A stretch of 64,000 nt of DNA from Reyranella aquatilis (GCF_020880995.1 NZ_JAJISD010000003.1:372001-436000); one strand, 5' to 3'; numbered from the stretch's first letter, positions 39,050 through 48,161 are shown. The notes: generated from the letters alone by a model not told the origin. Numbers and translations: made by a program.

Positions 39050-42000
39050 GTAGCCTCCGCGACCGTATCGTGGGAATGGGCTGCCGGCTGGGGCGCGCGC
39101 CGGCGGGAGAACAGTCCGATCAGGCACGGCAGTACCGTGAGGAACATCAGCGGCGCCAGGAGGGTCCCGCCCACGACCACGATCGCCAGCGGCCGCTGGA
39201 CCTGGCTGCCGATCGCCGTGGAGAAGGCGGCGGGCAGAAGGCCGACGGCGGCGGCGACACAGGTCATCAGGACCGGCCGCATCTGCACCGAGCAGGTTTC
39301 ATAAAGTGCCAGTCCGCGGTCGCGCCCTTCGTCGATCAGCCTGTTGTAGCAGCTCAGCACCATGATGCCGTTCATCGCGGCGATGCCGAACAGCGCGACG
39401 AATCCGATGGCGGCCGAGATGCTGAACGGCATGTCCGTGACCCAGAGACCCAGGATGCCGCCGATCAGGGCCATCGGGATGGCGCTGGCGGCCAGCAGCG
39501 TGTCGCGGAAGGATCCGAAGCTCATGTAGAGGAGCAGGCCGATCAGGCCGATGGCGATCGGCACGGCGAGAGCGAGGCGCTGCAGCGCATTCTTCAGGTT
39601 GCCGAACTCGCCGACCCATTCGATGCGGTAGCCGCCCGGTATCTTCACCCTTTCGGCAACGCGCTCCTGCGCCTCGATGATCGCACTGCCGAGGTCGCGC
39701 CCGCGGACGCTGAACTTCACCGGCACGTAGCGTTCCTGCTGCTCGCGGTAGATGTAGTAGGCGCCGGAGACCAATTCGACCTTGGCGACTTCGCTGAGCG
39801 GGACCTGGGTGATGCCGTTGGCGCCCTGCACGCCGATCTGGATGCGGTTGATGGCGTCGAGGCTCTCCCGGTAGCGCGAGGCGAGGCGGACGACCATCGG
39901 GAAGTGGCGATCGCTGCCGCTCTCGTAGACGTCGCCGGCGGCCTGGCCGCCGATCGCGGCCTGCACGGTGGCGTTGATGTCGCCCGGCGACAGCCCATAG
40001 CGTGCGGCCTTGGAGCGATCGATGTCGATGCGGATGGTCGGCTGGCCGAGCGAGGCGGAAACCGCGAGGTCGGTGATGCCGGGCACGGTCGCGAGCACCG
40101 ACTTGATCTCGTTGCCGAGCTTGGCCAGCGTCTCGAGATCGTTGCCGGAGATCTTCACCGAGTTCTCGCCCTTCACGCCCGAAGCCGCTTCCTGGACGTT
40201 GTCCTGGATGTACTGCGAGAAGGTGAACTCGACCCCCGGGAAGCCCCTCTCCAGCGCGCTGCCGATCTCGGCGATCAGCCCTTCCTTGTCGAGACCCTTG
40301 CGCCACTGGTCCATCGGCCGCAGTGGCACAAAGAACTCGGCATTGAAGAAGCCCGTCGAATCGGTGCCGTCGTCGGGCCGGCCGTGCTGGGAGATCACTG
40401 TCTCGGCTTCGGGGAAGCTCTTGATGAGCTTGCGCATGCGATTGGCGTAGTCGTTGCCCGCCTCGAGCGAGATCGACGCCGGCATCACGGCGCGGATCCA
40501 CATGTTGCCTTCCTCGAGCTTGGGCAGGAATTCCAGACCGATCGAACTGCCGGCCAGGCCGGCCAGCGCCAGCGCGCCCAGCCCGGCGGCGACCGTCGCT
40601 CGACGGCTGCCCAGCGCAAGGTCGCGCAGTTTTTCGTAGGCGGCCCGGATCATGCGCACGGCGCGCGTCTCGGCGTGGGCGACCTTCTCGGGCAGCAACA
40701 GGGCCGAGAGTGCCGGCGAGACCGTGAAGGTCGCGATCAGGCCGCCGAGCAGCGCGTAGGCATAGGTGCGCGCCATCGGTCCGAAGATGTGCCCTTCGAC
40801 GCCCGAGAGTGTGAACAATGGCAGGAAGCCCGCGATGATGATGGTGGCCGAGAAGAAGATCGCCGTGGTGACTTCGGTCGACGCATTGAAGATGGTCGCC
40901 AGCTTGCCGGTGAGGCCGTCCGGGGCGCGCAATTGCGGGCCGGTCTTGTGATCGCCCTCGGAAAGATGGCGGAAGATGTTCTCGACCATGATGACGGTGG
41001 CGTCGACGATGATGCCGAAGTCGATGGCACCCATCGACAGCAGGTTCGCCGACTCGCCGCTCACCACCAGGACCACCACCGCGAACAGGAGCGCGAAGGG
41101 GATGGTGGCGGAGACGATCAGCGCGCTGCGCAGGTCGCCGAGGAACAACCACTGGATCAGGAAGATCAGGCAGACGCCCACCACCATGTTGTGCAGGACG
41201 GTATGGGTCGTCACCTCGACCAGCGCGCTGCGATCGTAGATGCGCTCGATCCGGACGCCCGGCGGCAGGATGCCGCCGCCGTTGACCTTCTCGACCTCGG
41301 CCAGCACGCCCGTCAGGGTCGGCATGGTCTCCGCACCGCGCCGCATCAGCACGATGCCCTGCACGATGTCGTCGTCGTCGTTCTGGCCGGCAATGCCGAG
41401 GCGCGGCTGGTTGCCGACGCTGACATCTGCCACGTCGGAGACCAGCACCGGCGCGCCGTCGCGCACGGTCAGCATGGTGTTGCGGATGTCGTCCATCGAC
41501 CGGATCTGGCCGACGCTGCGCACGATCGCCGACTGCGAGCCGATGTTCACCGTGTTGGCGCCGACGTTGATGTTGGCGTTGTTCAGCCCGTCGAGCACCT
41601 GCTTCAGCGTGAGCCCGTAGGCGAGCAGCCGGTCGAGATTGACCGTGATGTCGTAGGTCTTGGTCTTGCCGCCCCAGCCGGTGACGTCGATCACGCCCGG
41701 GACCGCCTTCAGTCGGCGCTGCAGCACCCAGTCCTGCAGGGTCTTGAGGTCGGCGACCGAGTAGCCTGGCGGCCCCACGATGCGGTAGCGAAAGACTTCG
41801 CCGATCGGGCTGGTGGGCGACAGGACGGGCTGCGCGCCGTTGGGCAGCGAGCCGAGCTGCGACAGACGGTTGATCACCATCTGCGAAGCCTGCTGGTAGG
41901 TGACGTCGTAGGTGAATTGTACCTTCACGTCGCTCAGCCCGAACAGCGACACGGTGCGGATGGCCTGGACGTAGGGCAGGCCGGCCATCTGGATCTCGAT

Positions 42001-42201
42001 GGGGATCGTGATGTAGCGCTCGATCTCCTCGGAGGACTGGCCCGGGCTCTGGGTGATGATGTCGACCAGCGGCGGCACCGGATCGGGGTACGCCTCGATG
42101 TTGAGCCGCGCGTAGGCGAACAGCCCGGCGATCGACAGCACCATGCTCAGGATGACGACGAGGACTCGCTGCTTGAGAGCGGCGGCGACGACAGATTTCA
42201 T
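39046..42201 (-). CDS. RND efflux pump, CzcA/CusA-like (copy 2)
   Basis: 1051-residue RND transporter, the paralogue of the pump at 33222-36377. Same helix layout, identical GAIDFGIIVDATVIMVEN fourth-helix motif and near-identical periplasmic motifs (NIEAYPDPVPPLVDI, LSDVKVQFTYD, KAVPGVIDVTGWGGK). Placed between its adaptor (49 bases upstream) and outer-membrane factor (4-base overlap), it is the pump with complete partners. Substrate unknown: the family handles divalent metals or organic compounds, and I see no metal-rich segment in the adaptor. Divergent two-component genes are the likely regulators. Confidence 0.94.
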   Translation of the reverse strand: MKSVVAAALKQRVLVVILSMVLSIAGLFAYARLNIEAYPDPVPPLVDIITQSPGQSSEEIERYITIPIEIQMAGLPYVQAIRTVSLFGLSDVKVQFTYDVTYQQASQMVINRLSQLGSLPNGAQPVLSPTSPIGEVFRYRIVGPPGYSVADLKTLQDWVLQRRLKAVPGVIDVTGWGGKTKTYDITVNLDRLLAYGLTLKQVLDGLNNANINVGANTVNIGSQSAIVRSVGQIRSMDDIRNTMLTVRDGAPVLVSDVADVSVGNQPRLGIAGQNDDDDIVQGIVLMRRGAETMPTLTGVLAEVEKVNGGGILPPGVRIERIYDRSALVEVTTHTVLHNMVVGVCLIFLIQWLFLGDLRSALIVSATIPFALLFAVVVLVVSGESANLLSMGAIDFGIIVDATVIMVENIFRHLSEGDHKTGPQLRAPDGLTGKLATIFNASTEVTTAIFFSATIIIAGFLPLFTLSGVEGHIFGPMARTYAYALLGGLIATFTVSPALSALLLPEKVAHAETRAVRMIRAAYEKLRDLALGSRRATVAAGLGALALAGLAGSSIGLEFLPKLEEGNMWIRAVMPASISLEAGNDYANRMRKLIKSFPEAETVISQHGRPDDGTDSTGFFNAEFFVPLRPMDQWRKGLDKEGLIAEIGSALERGFPGVEFTFSQYIQDNVQEAASGVKGENSVKISGNDLETLAKLGNEIKSVLATVPGITDLAVSASLGQPTIRIDIDRSKAARYGLSPGDINATVQAAIGGQAAGDVYESGSDRHFPMVVRLASRYRESLDAINRIQIGVQGANGITQVPLSEVAKVELVSGAYYIYREQQERYVPVKFSVRGRDLGSAIIEAQERVAERVKIPGGYRIEWVGEFGNLKNALQRLALAVPIAIGLIGLLLYMSFGSFRDTLLAASAIPMALIGGILGLWVTDMPFSISAAIGFVALFGIAAMNGIMVLSCYNRLIDEGRDRGLALYETCSVQMRPVLMTCVAAAVGLLPAAFSTAIGSQVQRPLAIVVVGGTLLAPLMFLTVLPCLIGLFSRRRAPQPAAHSHDTVAEAT

Positions 42202-42250
42202 GGTCAGCCGATGGGTTGGATGACCGCGCCGGAGAGGCGCGGCCGGGCCG

Positions 42251-43495
42251 TCAGTCGCGCTTGGCGGCGCGATCGATGAAGAGAGTACCGCTGGTCACCA
42301 CGTTCTCGCCCAGGGCCAGGCCCTTCTTGACCTCGACCATGCCGTTGGCGGTCTGGCCGACCTCGACGGGGCGCGACACGACCGACTTGTCCTGCGGACG
42401 GGCGACCCAGACGCGGGCGTTGGCGCCCTCGTAGACGACGGCTTCCTGCGGAACCGCGGGGTTGCTCGTCGGCTCGCCGGTGACGATGCGGAAGCTGGCG
42501 AACATTTCGGGCATCAGCTCGCGGTCGGCATTGTCGATCTCGGCCCGCACCGGCAGGCGGCGGGTGTTGGGATCAAGCGCCGGGGCCACATAGGCGAGCC
42601 GGGCGTTGAAGGTGCGGCCGGGATGGGCCAGCACCGAAACCTCGACCGGTGCGCCCACCTTCATCTTGGGGGCGTCGGATTCGCGGACGTTGGCGATCAG
42701 CCAGACCTTCGATAGATCGCCGATGCTGAAGACCGGATCGGCCGCGCCGGCGTTGATGTACTGGCCGAGGCCGACCTTGCGCTGGATCACCGTGCCGGCG
42801 ATGGGGGCGGAGACGATCGTCTCGGCACCGATGTGATCGACCTTCTCCAGGGCATCGATCTCGGCATCGGTACGCCCGAGGATGCGCAGCCGGTTGCGGA
42901 CGGCCGCCAGCGCGATTTCCGCCGAGCGCAGGTCGCCTTGGGCCGCGACGAGGTCGGATTGCGCCTGCTCGAGGTCCTTGAGCGCGCCGCCGCGGATCGA
43001 CAGCAGCTCCTTCTGGCGCTTCTCGAAATTCTGGGCCAGCACCAGCTTCGACCGTGCCTTGTCGACGGCGGCGACGGCGCTTACCAGGTCGTTCTGGGCC
43101 TGGACGAACTCGCTGGCCTCGATCGCGAACAGGGGAGCGCCGCGCTCGACATACTGGCCGGGCCGCGCGATCAGCCGCGTCACCCGGCCGGAGTACGGCG
43201 AGAAGACCGGCGTCGTGGTGTCCTCGTTGTTGCCGATCTTGCCGTCGGTCGCGCGCTCGTCGCGGAAGGAGGCGGCTTCGACCGGCGAAAAGCGCAGGCC
43301 CGACCACTGCGTCTCGGTCGGATGGAACGCCCCGTCGCTCTCCACCGTGGCCACCGGTCGGACGAGGGCGTTCGTGGGCCCCGTGTCGATCGTCCAGACG
43401 CCGGCCAACGCCAGCGCGGCAATCCCGGCGCCTGCAAACCACAGGCGATAGGGGCGCAGGCGGGACTTGGGAAGAGCTTCGGGGGCGGTTGTCAT
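42251..43495 (-). CDS. RND periplasmic adaptor (membrane fusion) protein, CusB/CzcB-like
   Basis: 414 residues. One N-terminal helix (about 18-36) anchors it or acts as a signal; then the barrel-sandwich half VFSPYSGRVTRLIARPGQYVERGAPLF, a coiled-coil hairpin (about 130-215), the second half ETIVSAPIAGTVIQRKVGLGQYI, a beta-barrel (VWLIANVRESDAPKMKVG) and a membrane-proximal domain. It bridges the pump to the NodT-type channel. It is the first gene of the leftward efflux operon, divergent from the response regulator over 121 bases. It lacks the Met/His-rich N-terminus seen in some copper adaptors. Confidence 0.94.
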   Translation of the reverse strand: MTTAPEALPKSRLRPYRLWFAGAGIAALALAGVWTIDTGPTNALVRPVATVESDGAFHPTETQWSGLRFSPVEAASFRDERATDGKIGNNEDTTTPVFSPYSGRVTRLIARPGQYVERGAPLFAIEASEFVQAQNDLVSAVAAVDKARSKLVLAQNFEKRQKELLSIRGGALKDLEQAQSDLVAAQGDLRSAEIALAAVRNRLRILGRTDAEIDALEKVDHIGAETIVSAPIAGTVIQRKVGLGQYINAGAADPVFSIGDLSKVWLIANVRESDAPKMKVGAPVEVSVLAHPGRTFNARLAYVAPALDPNTRRLPVRAEIDNADRELMPEMFASFRIVTGEPTSNPAVPQEAVVYEGANARVWVARPQDKSVVSRPVEVGQTANGMVEVKKGLALGENVVTSGTLFIDRAAKRD

Positions 43496-43521
43496 GGCGT
43501 GGACCGTAGGCGCTTCACATT

Positions 43522-43537
43522 ACGTGCGCCTGACGTG
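43522..43537. promoter_or_regulatory. Candidate tandem binding site for the OmpR-type regulator
   Basis: ACGTG at 43522-43526 and again at 43533-43537, an 11-base period as used by dimeric OmpR/PhoB regulators. It lies in the divergent gap between the efflux adaptor gene and the response regulator gene, 27 bases upstream of the adaptor ATG. Confidence 0.4.
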
Positions 43538-43616
43538 TCGCGCCGAATCCGCTTCGTCCCCGCCGTCCGTGCTAGGATCGCTACGTTCGATCGTGCCCGG
43601 GGAGGGGCAGGCATCC

Positions 43617-44300
43617 ATGAGAGTCCTTCTCGTCGAGGACAATGCCGAACTCGTTGCCTTGCTCGTAAAAGGTCTGGCACGCAGCGGTTTTGCGGCCGAT
43701 TCCGTCGGCAATGCCGGCGATGCGGCGCACTCGCTGGCCGCCATGCGCTACTCCGCGATCGTGCTCGATCTCGGCCTGCCCGATCAGGACGGGCTGTCGC
43801 TGCTGCGCGGCATTCGCGGGCGCGGCGATTCGACGCCCGTGCTCGTGCTGACGGCGCGTGACGGCGTGAGCGATCGCGTGAACGGTCTGCGGGCCGGCGC
43901 CGACGACTATCTCGTGAAGCCGTTCGCCATGGAGGAGCTGGTCGCGCGCCTCCAGGCGCTGCTGCGACGACCGGGCAACCTCCTCGGCCGCCAGCTCACC
44001 TTCGGCAACGTCTCGCTCGAGACGGAGGGTCGCCAGGTGTTCGTCGATGGCGTGGTGCGGGTGTTTCCCGCGCGCGAGACGGCGATCCTGGAGATCCTGC
44101 TGCGCCGCGGCGGCAACGTGGTGCCCAAGCGCCTGTTCGAGGACCAGCTGTTCGGTCTGTCGGGCGACGTCGGTTCCAACGCCGTCGAGGTCTACGTCCA
44201 CCGCCTGCGCAAGATGCTGCAGGACTGCGGGGCCACGGTGAAGATCCATACGGTGCGCGGCGTCGGCTATCTGCTGGCCGAGGAAAAGGCCGCCGCTTGA
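43617..44300 (+). CDS. OmpR/PhoB-family response regulator
   Basis: 227 residues. Receiver domain 1-115 with acidic residues in VEDNAE, phospho-acceptor Asp51 (IVLDLGLPDQDG), Thr in VLVLTARD and Lys in YLVKPF; winged-helix DNA-binding domain about 125-220 (SNAVEVYVHRLRKML, VRGVGYLL). The ATG at 43617 is preceded by GGGGAGGGG; the frame runs open 50 codons upstream without family similarity and into the promoter region. It overlaps the kinase gene (TTGA). The divergent efflux operon is its likely target, with the ACGTG repeats as a candidate site. Confidence 0.95.
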   Translation: MRVLLVEDNAELVALLVKGLARSGFAADSVGNAGDAAHSLAAMRYSAIVLDLGLPDQDGLSLLRGIRGRGDSTPVLVLTARDGVSDRVNGLRAGADDYLVKPFAMEELVARLQALLRRPGNLLGRQLTFGNVSLETEGRQVFVDGVVRVFPARETAILEILLRRGGNVVPKRLFEDQLFGLSGDVGSNAVEVYVHRLRKMLQDCGATVKIHTVRGVGYLLAEEKAAA

Positions 44301-45649
44301 ACCGTTTCCGATCGATCATCTCCCGCGTCGTCGCGCTGCATGTCGTGGCGATCGGCGTGACGTCGATCCTGATGCCGCTGGCGCTCTATTGGTTGCTCAA
44401 CGAGGCGGCCAACAGCCTCCATCGCGATGCACTGCGCGCCCAGGCGCTCACGATCGCGAGCTTCATGCGGCCGACCGCCACCGGCGACCTCACCCTCGAG
44501 ATCCCGCCGGAAGCCGAGCCGATCTATTCGGGCGGTTACGGTCTCTACGCCTATGCCATCCTCGATTCGAAGGGCAGGGTCCTGTTCACGTCCCGCGGCG
44601 ACGATCTTCCCCTCTCGGTGGTGGGTGAGCCGCTGACCAACGATTCCTTCAGCCGTCGGCGCCGAAACGGCACGGTGCTGATCGGGGTCAACGTGCCGCG
44701 CGCCATCGGCGACCACCTCTACTGGATCCAGGTCGGGCAGGATCTCGCGCATCGCGACGTCATCATCGACGATATCGTCGCCTCGTTCCTGCCGCGCGTC
44801 GCCTGGATCACCTTTCCGATCCTGCTGGTGCTGCTGCTGATCGACATCGTGATCTTCCGCCGTGCCCTCGATCCCGTGCGGCAGGCCTCCGACACCGCCG
44901 CGTCGATCGGGCCGACCAGCACTGACGTCAGGCTGTCGGAGCAGTCGATGCCGGCCGAGATCGTGCCGCTCGTCCACGCGGTGAACGAGGCGCTCGACCG
45001 GCTCGAGGCGGGATACCGGGCGCAGCGCGAATTCACCGCCGACATGGCGCACGAGTTGCGGACGCCGCTGGCCATCATGCGGGCGCGCGTCGATTCGCTG
45101 GAGGATGCGGCGATGCGGCAGTCGCTGCAGAACGACATCGTCAACATGACGCGCACGGTGAACCAGGTCCTCGACATCGCCGAACTCGAGGCCTTCGTCG
45201 TGGACGGCGGCTCGAAGGCGGATCTGCAGGCTGTCTGTGCCGATGCCGTGGCCTTCATGGCGCCGCTGGCCGTGAACGATGGCAAGACCATCGCGCTCAC
45301 CGGCGCGGAAACCCCGGTCTGGGTGCGCGGTCACGCCGAGGCGCTTTTCCGAGCGGTGCGAAACCTGATCGAGAACGCCATTCGCCATAGCCCGACCGGC
45401 GGCACGGTCGAGGTCGACGTGGCCGCCGACGGCACGGTGCTCGTTCTCGATGAGGGACCGGGCGTGCCGCTGTCGGAACGCGAGACGATCTTCAAGCGCT
45501 TCTGGCGACGTGATCGTTCGCGGCCCGAGAGCCGCGGTCTGGGCCTTGCCATCGTGACCCGCGTCGCCGCCGCGCATGACGGCACCATCACCGTCGAAGA
45601 CCGGCCGCAAGGCGGCTCGGTCTTCACGCTCCGACTGCGGCTGGCCTGA
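44297..45649 (+). CDS. Membrane sensor histidine kinase (EnvZ/QseC-like)
   Basis: 450 residues. Helices at about 10-32 and 165-188 flank a periplasmic sensor of some 130 residues (starts HRDALRAQALTIASFM). A HAMP-like linker follows, then HisKA with His252 (FTADMAHELRTPLA), N box NLIENAIRHSP, G1 DEGPGVP and G2 RGLGLAIVTRV. The start is a TTG whose bases overlap the regulator stop (TTGA), giving tight coupling; no ATG lies before the first helix. The sensor has no Cys or His cluster that would suggest metal sensing. Partner is the regulator at 43617-44300. Confidence 0.94.
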   Translation: MNRFRSIISRVVALHVVAIGVTSILMPLALYWLLNEAANSLHRDALRAQALTIASFMRPTATGDLTLEIPPEAEPIYSGGYGLYAYAILDSKGRVLFTSRGDDLPLSVVGEPLTNDSFSRRRRNGTVLIGVNVPRAIGDHLYWIQVGQDLAHRDVIIDDIVASFLPRVAWITFPILLVLLLIDIVIFRRALDPVRQASDTAASIGPTSTDVRLSEQSMPAEIVPLVHAVNEALDRLEAGYRAQREFTADMAHELRTPLAIMRARVDSLEDAAMRQSLQNDIVNMTRTVNQVLDIAELEAFVVDGGSKADLQAVCADAVAFMAPLAVNDGKTIALTGAETPVWVRGHAEALFRAVRNLIENAIRHSPTGGTVEVDVAADGTVLVLDEGPGVPLSERETIFKRFWRRDRSRPESRGLGLAIVTRVAAAHDGTITVEDRPQGGSVFTLRLRLA

Positions 45650-45676
45650 CCCGATCGAGCAGCCGGTCGCGCGCGA

Positions 45677-46153
45677 TCACGCGGCGGCCGACCGTTTCTG
45701 GATCGGCGGGGCGAAGCGGAAGGCGGCGCCCAGGCGGTTCCAAGCATTGATGGTGGCGATCGAGACGGTGAGGAAGGTGACCTCCTCTTCGCTGAAATGC
45801 CGGCGGATCGCTTCGTGCGCCTCGTCGGACACGCGGCGTCCGGCCAACTGCGTCAGCGTCTCGGCCCAGGTGAGGGCCGCGCATTCCTTCTCCGTGAAGA
45901 TGCCGGCCTCCTCCCACGTCGCGACGAGGTCGAGCTTCTCCTGCGGCACCCCGATCCTGCGCGAGACGTTGAGGTGGATCTGCAGGCAGAAGGCGCAGTT
46001 GTTGATCTGCGAGACGCGCAGTTTCAACAGCTCGACGATCTGCTTGTCGATGCCGGACTCGTCGGCCTGCCTGCCCATGTCGATCAGCGCCTGCTGGGCG
46101 GCGGGTGCGATCCGGGCGAAGGCATCGTAGGAGAGGCGGGGCGGGGACATCAT
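45677..46153 (-). CDS. AhpD-like carboxymuconolactone decarboxylase family protein
   Basis: 158 residues. The AhpD redox signature is present: Cys53 and Cys56 with His60 (NNCAFCLQIH), plus a C-terminal VSIATINAWNRLG typical of the alkylhydroperoxidase-like branch. Such proteins reduce peroxides or accept electrons through the CXXC pair. ATG 46153 is used; the next codon is also ATG. A palindromic operator (46163-46180) overlaps the -10 and ribosome site, so the gene is probably repressed by an unlinked or distant regulator. It converges with the kinase gene, with 27 bases between. Confidence 0.92.
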   Translation of the reverse strand: MMSPPRLSYDAFARIAPAAQQALIDMGRQADESGIDKQIVELLKLRVSQINNCAFCLQIHLNVSRRIGVPQEKLDLVATWEEAGIFTEKECAALTWAETLTQLAGRRVSDEAHEAIRRHFSEEEVTFLTVSIATINAWNRLGAAFRFAPPIQKRSAAA

Positions 46154-46162
46154 GGGCTCCTG

Positions 46163-46204
46163 ATATCAGAATGCTGATATTATGCGAGGAGCGCTGCCTG
46201 GCAA
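46163..46204 (-). promoter_or_regulatory. Promoter with overlapping palindromic operator for the AhpD-like gene
   Basis: Minus strand TTGCCA (46204-46199), 16 bases, TAATAT (46182-46177). The palindrome ATATCAG-N4-CTGATAT (46163-46180) overlaps the -10 box and runs to nine bases before the start codon. This is a typical repressor arrangement. Confidence 0.6.
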
Positions 46205-46319
46205 GACCCGGAATGGCGCCTGCCGTGCGAAGGGAAGCGCGGTGAGCGGGCCAACACCGGCCTCGGTCGCTACAGGTCGCGGGCCTTCTACAGACATATC
46301 GGCTAACACAGGGGAGGAA

Positions 46320-46340
46320 ACGTCCCATCCTACGGGACGT
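46320..46340 (+). promoter_or_regulatory. Inverted repeat upstream of the SDR gene
   Basis: ACGTCCC (46320-46326) and GGGACGT (46334-46340) around a 7-base spacer, 18 bases ahead of the SDR start. It could be an operator or a leader hairpin. The rest of the 205-base divergent gap shows no gene. Confidence 0.4.
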
Positions 46341-46358
46341 GCCCGAGGGAGGAATGCC

Positions 46359-47153
46359 ATGGAACTGGGGCTCGCCAACAAGCATGCACTCGTCACGGGC
46401 TCGACCGCCGGGATCGGTTACGCCATCGCCAAGGGTCTCGCCGCCGAAGGAGCGAGCGTGGTGATCACGGGCCGCGGGCAGGCGAGCGTCGACGACGCGT
46501 TGAGGCGGTTGAAGGAAGCCCTGCCGGAAGCAAGAGCCACAGGCATCGTGGCGGACTGCGCCACGGCGGAGGGCGCGCAACTCGTGTTCGGCAAGGTGCC
46601 GCGGATCGACATCCTGGTGAACAATCTCGGGATCTACGGCCGCAAGCCGGCGTTCGAGATCGACGACGGCGAATGGCAGCGCTTCTTCGAGGTCAACGTG
46701 ATGAGCGGGGTGCGCTTCACGCGCCACTATGCGCCAGGCATGGCCGGGCGTGGCTGGGGTCGCATCGTCTTCGTCTCGAGCGAATCGGCGCTGAACATTC
46801 CCAGGGAGATGATCCATTACGGCATGACGAAGACCGCGCAGCTTTCCGTATCTCGCGGCTTCGCCATGGAACTCGCGGGCACGGGCGTCACCGTGAACGC
46901 CCTGCTCCCCGGCCCGACACACACCGAGAATACCGACCGGATGCGTGCCGAGCGGGCGCGCGCCACAGGCGTGACCGTCGCGGAAATCGAGGCGGCCTTC
47001 CTGCGGGACTTCCGGCCGACATCGCTGATCCGGCGCTTCACGTCGGCGGAGGAGGTGGCTTCACTGGGGGTCTATCTCTGCAGCGAAGCCGCGTCCGGCA
47101 CCTCGGGCGCCGCCCTTCGTGTCGATGGCGGCGTGGTGAACCAGATCATGTGA
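46359..47153 (+). CDS. Short-chain dehydrogenase/reductase
   Basis: 264 residues of the classical SDR type. Cofactor motif TGSTAGIGYAIA (about 14-25), NNLGIY (NNAG variant) near 88-93, catalytic Ser in VSSESA, and Tyr-xxx-Lys as YGMTKTA. The C-terminal GAALRVDGGVVNQIM is standard. The start at 46359 follows GGGAGGAATGCC; the open frame upstream is not conserved. Uses NAD(P)H to oxidise or reduce a hydroxy/keto group; substrate unknown. It converges with the Bug-protein gene, with three bases between the stops. Confidence 0.93.
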   Translation: MELGLANKHALVTGSTAGIGYAIAKGLAAEGASVVITGRGQASVDDALRRLKEALPEARATGIVADCATAEGAQLVFGKVPRIDILVNNLGIYGRKPAFEIDDGEWQRFFEVNVMSGVRFTRHYAPGMAGRGWGRIVFVSSESALNIPREMIHYGMTKTAQLSVSRGFAMELAGTGVTVNALLPGPTHTENTDRMRAERARATGVTVAEIEAAFLRDFRPTSLIRRFTSAEEVASLGVYLCSEAASGTSGAALRVDGGVVNQIM

Positions 47154-47156
47154 GGC

Positions 47157-48161
47157 TCAGTTCACGTCGAGCTTCAGGCCTTCCTTGTCGATGACGCCCT
47201 TCCATTGCGCGATCTGTGCGTCGACGAAGGCCTTGAACTGGTCGGGCGTGCCGTAGGCGGGGAAGCCCGCCATGGTCTTGAATCGATCCAGGGTCTTCGG
47301 GTCGGCGAGCCACGCCTTCATCTGAAGGTTGAGCGAATCGACGATCGGCTTGGGCGTATTGGCCGGCAGGAAGACGCCGAACCAGGTCGAGACGTCGAAT
47401 GGCTTGAGTTCCGGCATGGTCTCGTTGATGGGCACGAGGTCCGGCACCATCGGGTTGCGCTGGGCCGAAGTCAGGCCGAGCGCCCGGAGCTTGCCGGCGC
47501 GCACGAACTCGATGGCGGTCGTGAGGTTGTCGAAGAAGAACTGGGTGACGCCGGCTGCCAGGTCGGTCAGGGCCGGGGCGGCACCGCGGTAGGGGATGTG
47601 CTCGGCCTTTGTGCCCGTGAGCTGCAGGAACCAGGCGCCGCAGAGATGGGGCGACTGGCCGGTGCCCGACGAGGCGTAGGAAGCCTTGCCGTTCTGGGCC
47701 TTCAGCCAGGCGACGAACTCCGGCACCGTCGTGGCGGGAACCGAGGGGTGGACGACCAGAACGTTGGGTGCGGTGATGACGTTGGACACCGGGATCAGGC
47801 TGGCCGGCGTGTAGGGCATGTTGCGGTAGAGCGAGTAGGCGATCGACTGCGGGCCGATATTGCCCATCAGGATCGTGTTGCCGTCCGGAGCCGACTTGAC
47901 CACCTCGGTCGAGCCGATGACGCCGCCGGCGCCCGACTTGTTGTCCACGACGCAGGACTGGCCCCAGGCCTCGGTCAGGTAGGCGGCCAGCAGGCGGGCC
48001 ACGATGTCCGTGGTGCCGCCCGGGGCCGCCGGCACGACCATGCGGACGTTCTGGGTCGGCTTCCAGGGCGCCTGGGCGCGCAGGCCGACGGGCAGCAGGG
48101 CGGCGGCCGGCAGGGCCGCGGCGGCGCCCAGGGCGGCCCGGCGAGAGAGATTGCGGGTCAT
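47157..48161 (-). CDS. Bug-family tripartite tricarboxylate transporter binding protein
   Basis: 334 residues. The signal peptide contains a twin Arg (NLSRRAALGAAAALPAAALL, cleavage near GLRAQA). Bug-family landmarks: VRMVVPAAPGGTTDIVAR, VDNKSGAGGVIG, TILMGNIGPQSIA, and the Ser/Thr-rich YASSGTGQSPHL ligand loop. These periplasmic proteins capture carboxylates for TctAB-type transporters or act as orphan sensors. No tctA or tctB is nearby, so it is an orphan, as is common for Bug proteins. The ribosome site GGGAGGAATGAAGA precedes the ATG. Confidence 0.94.
   Translation of the reverse strand: MTRNLSRRAALGAAAALPAAALLPVGLRAQAPWKPTQNVRMVVPAAPGGTTDIVARLLAAYLTEAWGQSCVVDNKSGAGGVIGSTEVVKSAPDGNTILMGNIGPQSIAYSLYRNMPYTPASLIPVSNVITAPNVLVVHPSVPATTVPEFVAWLKAQNGKASYASSGTGQSPHLCGAWFLQLTGTKAEHIPYRGAAPALTDLAAGVTQFFFDNLTTAIEFVRAGKLRALGLTSAQRNPMVPDLVPINETMPELKPFDVSTWFGVFLPANTPKPIVDSLNLQMKAWLADPKTLDRFKTMAGFPAYGTPDQFKAFVDAQIAQWKGVIDKEGLKLDVN

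Noticed and set aside
38881-42279. Very long plus-strand open frame (over 1100 codons) opposite RND pump 2 and the outer-membrane factor
   Set aside because: It is an antisense shadow of GC-rich coding DNA. Its product is Arg/Asp/His-rich without motifs, whereas the minus strand encodes a textbook RND pump.
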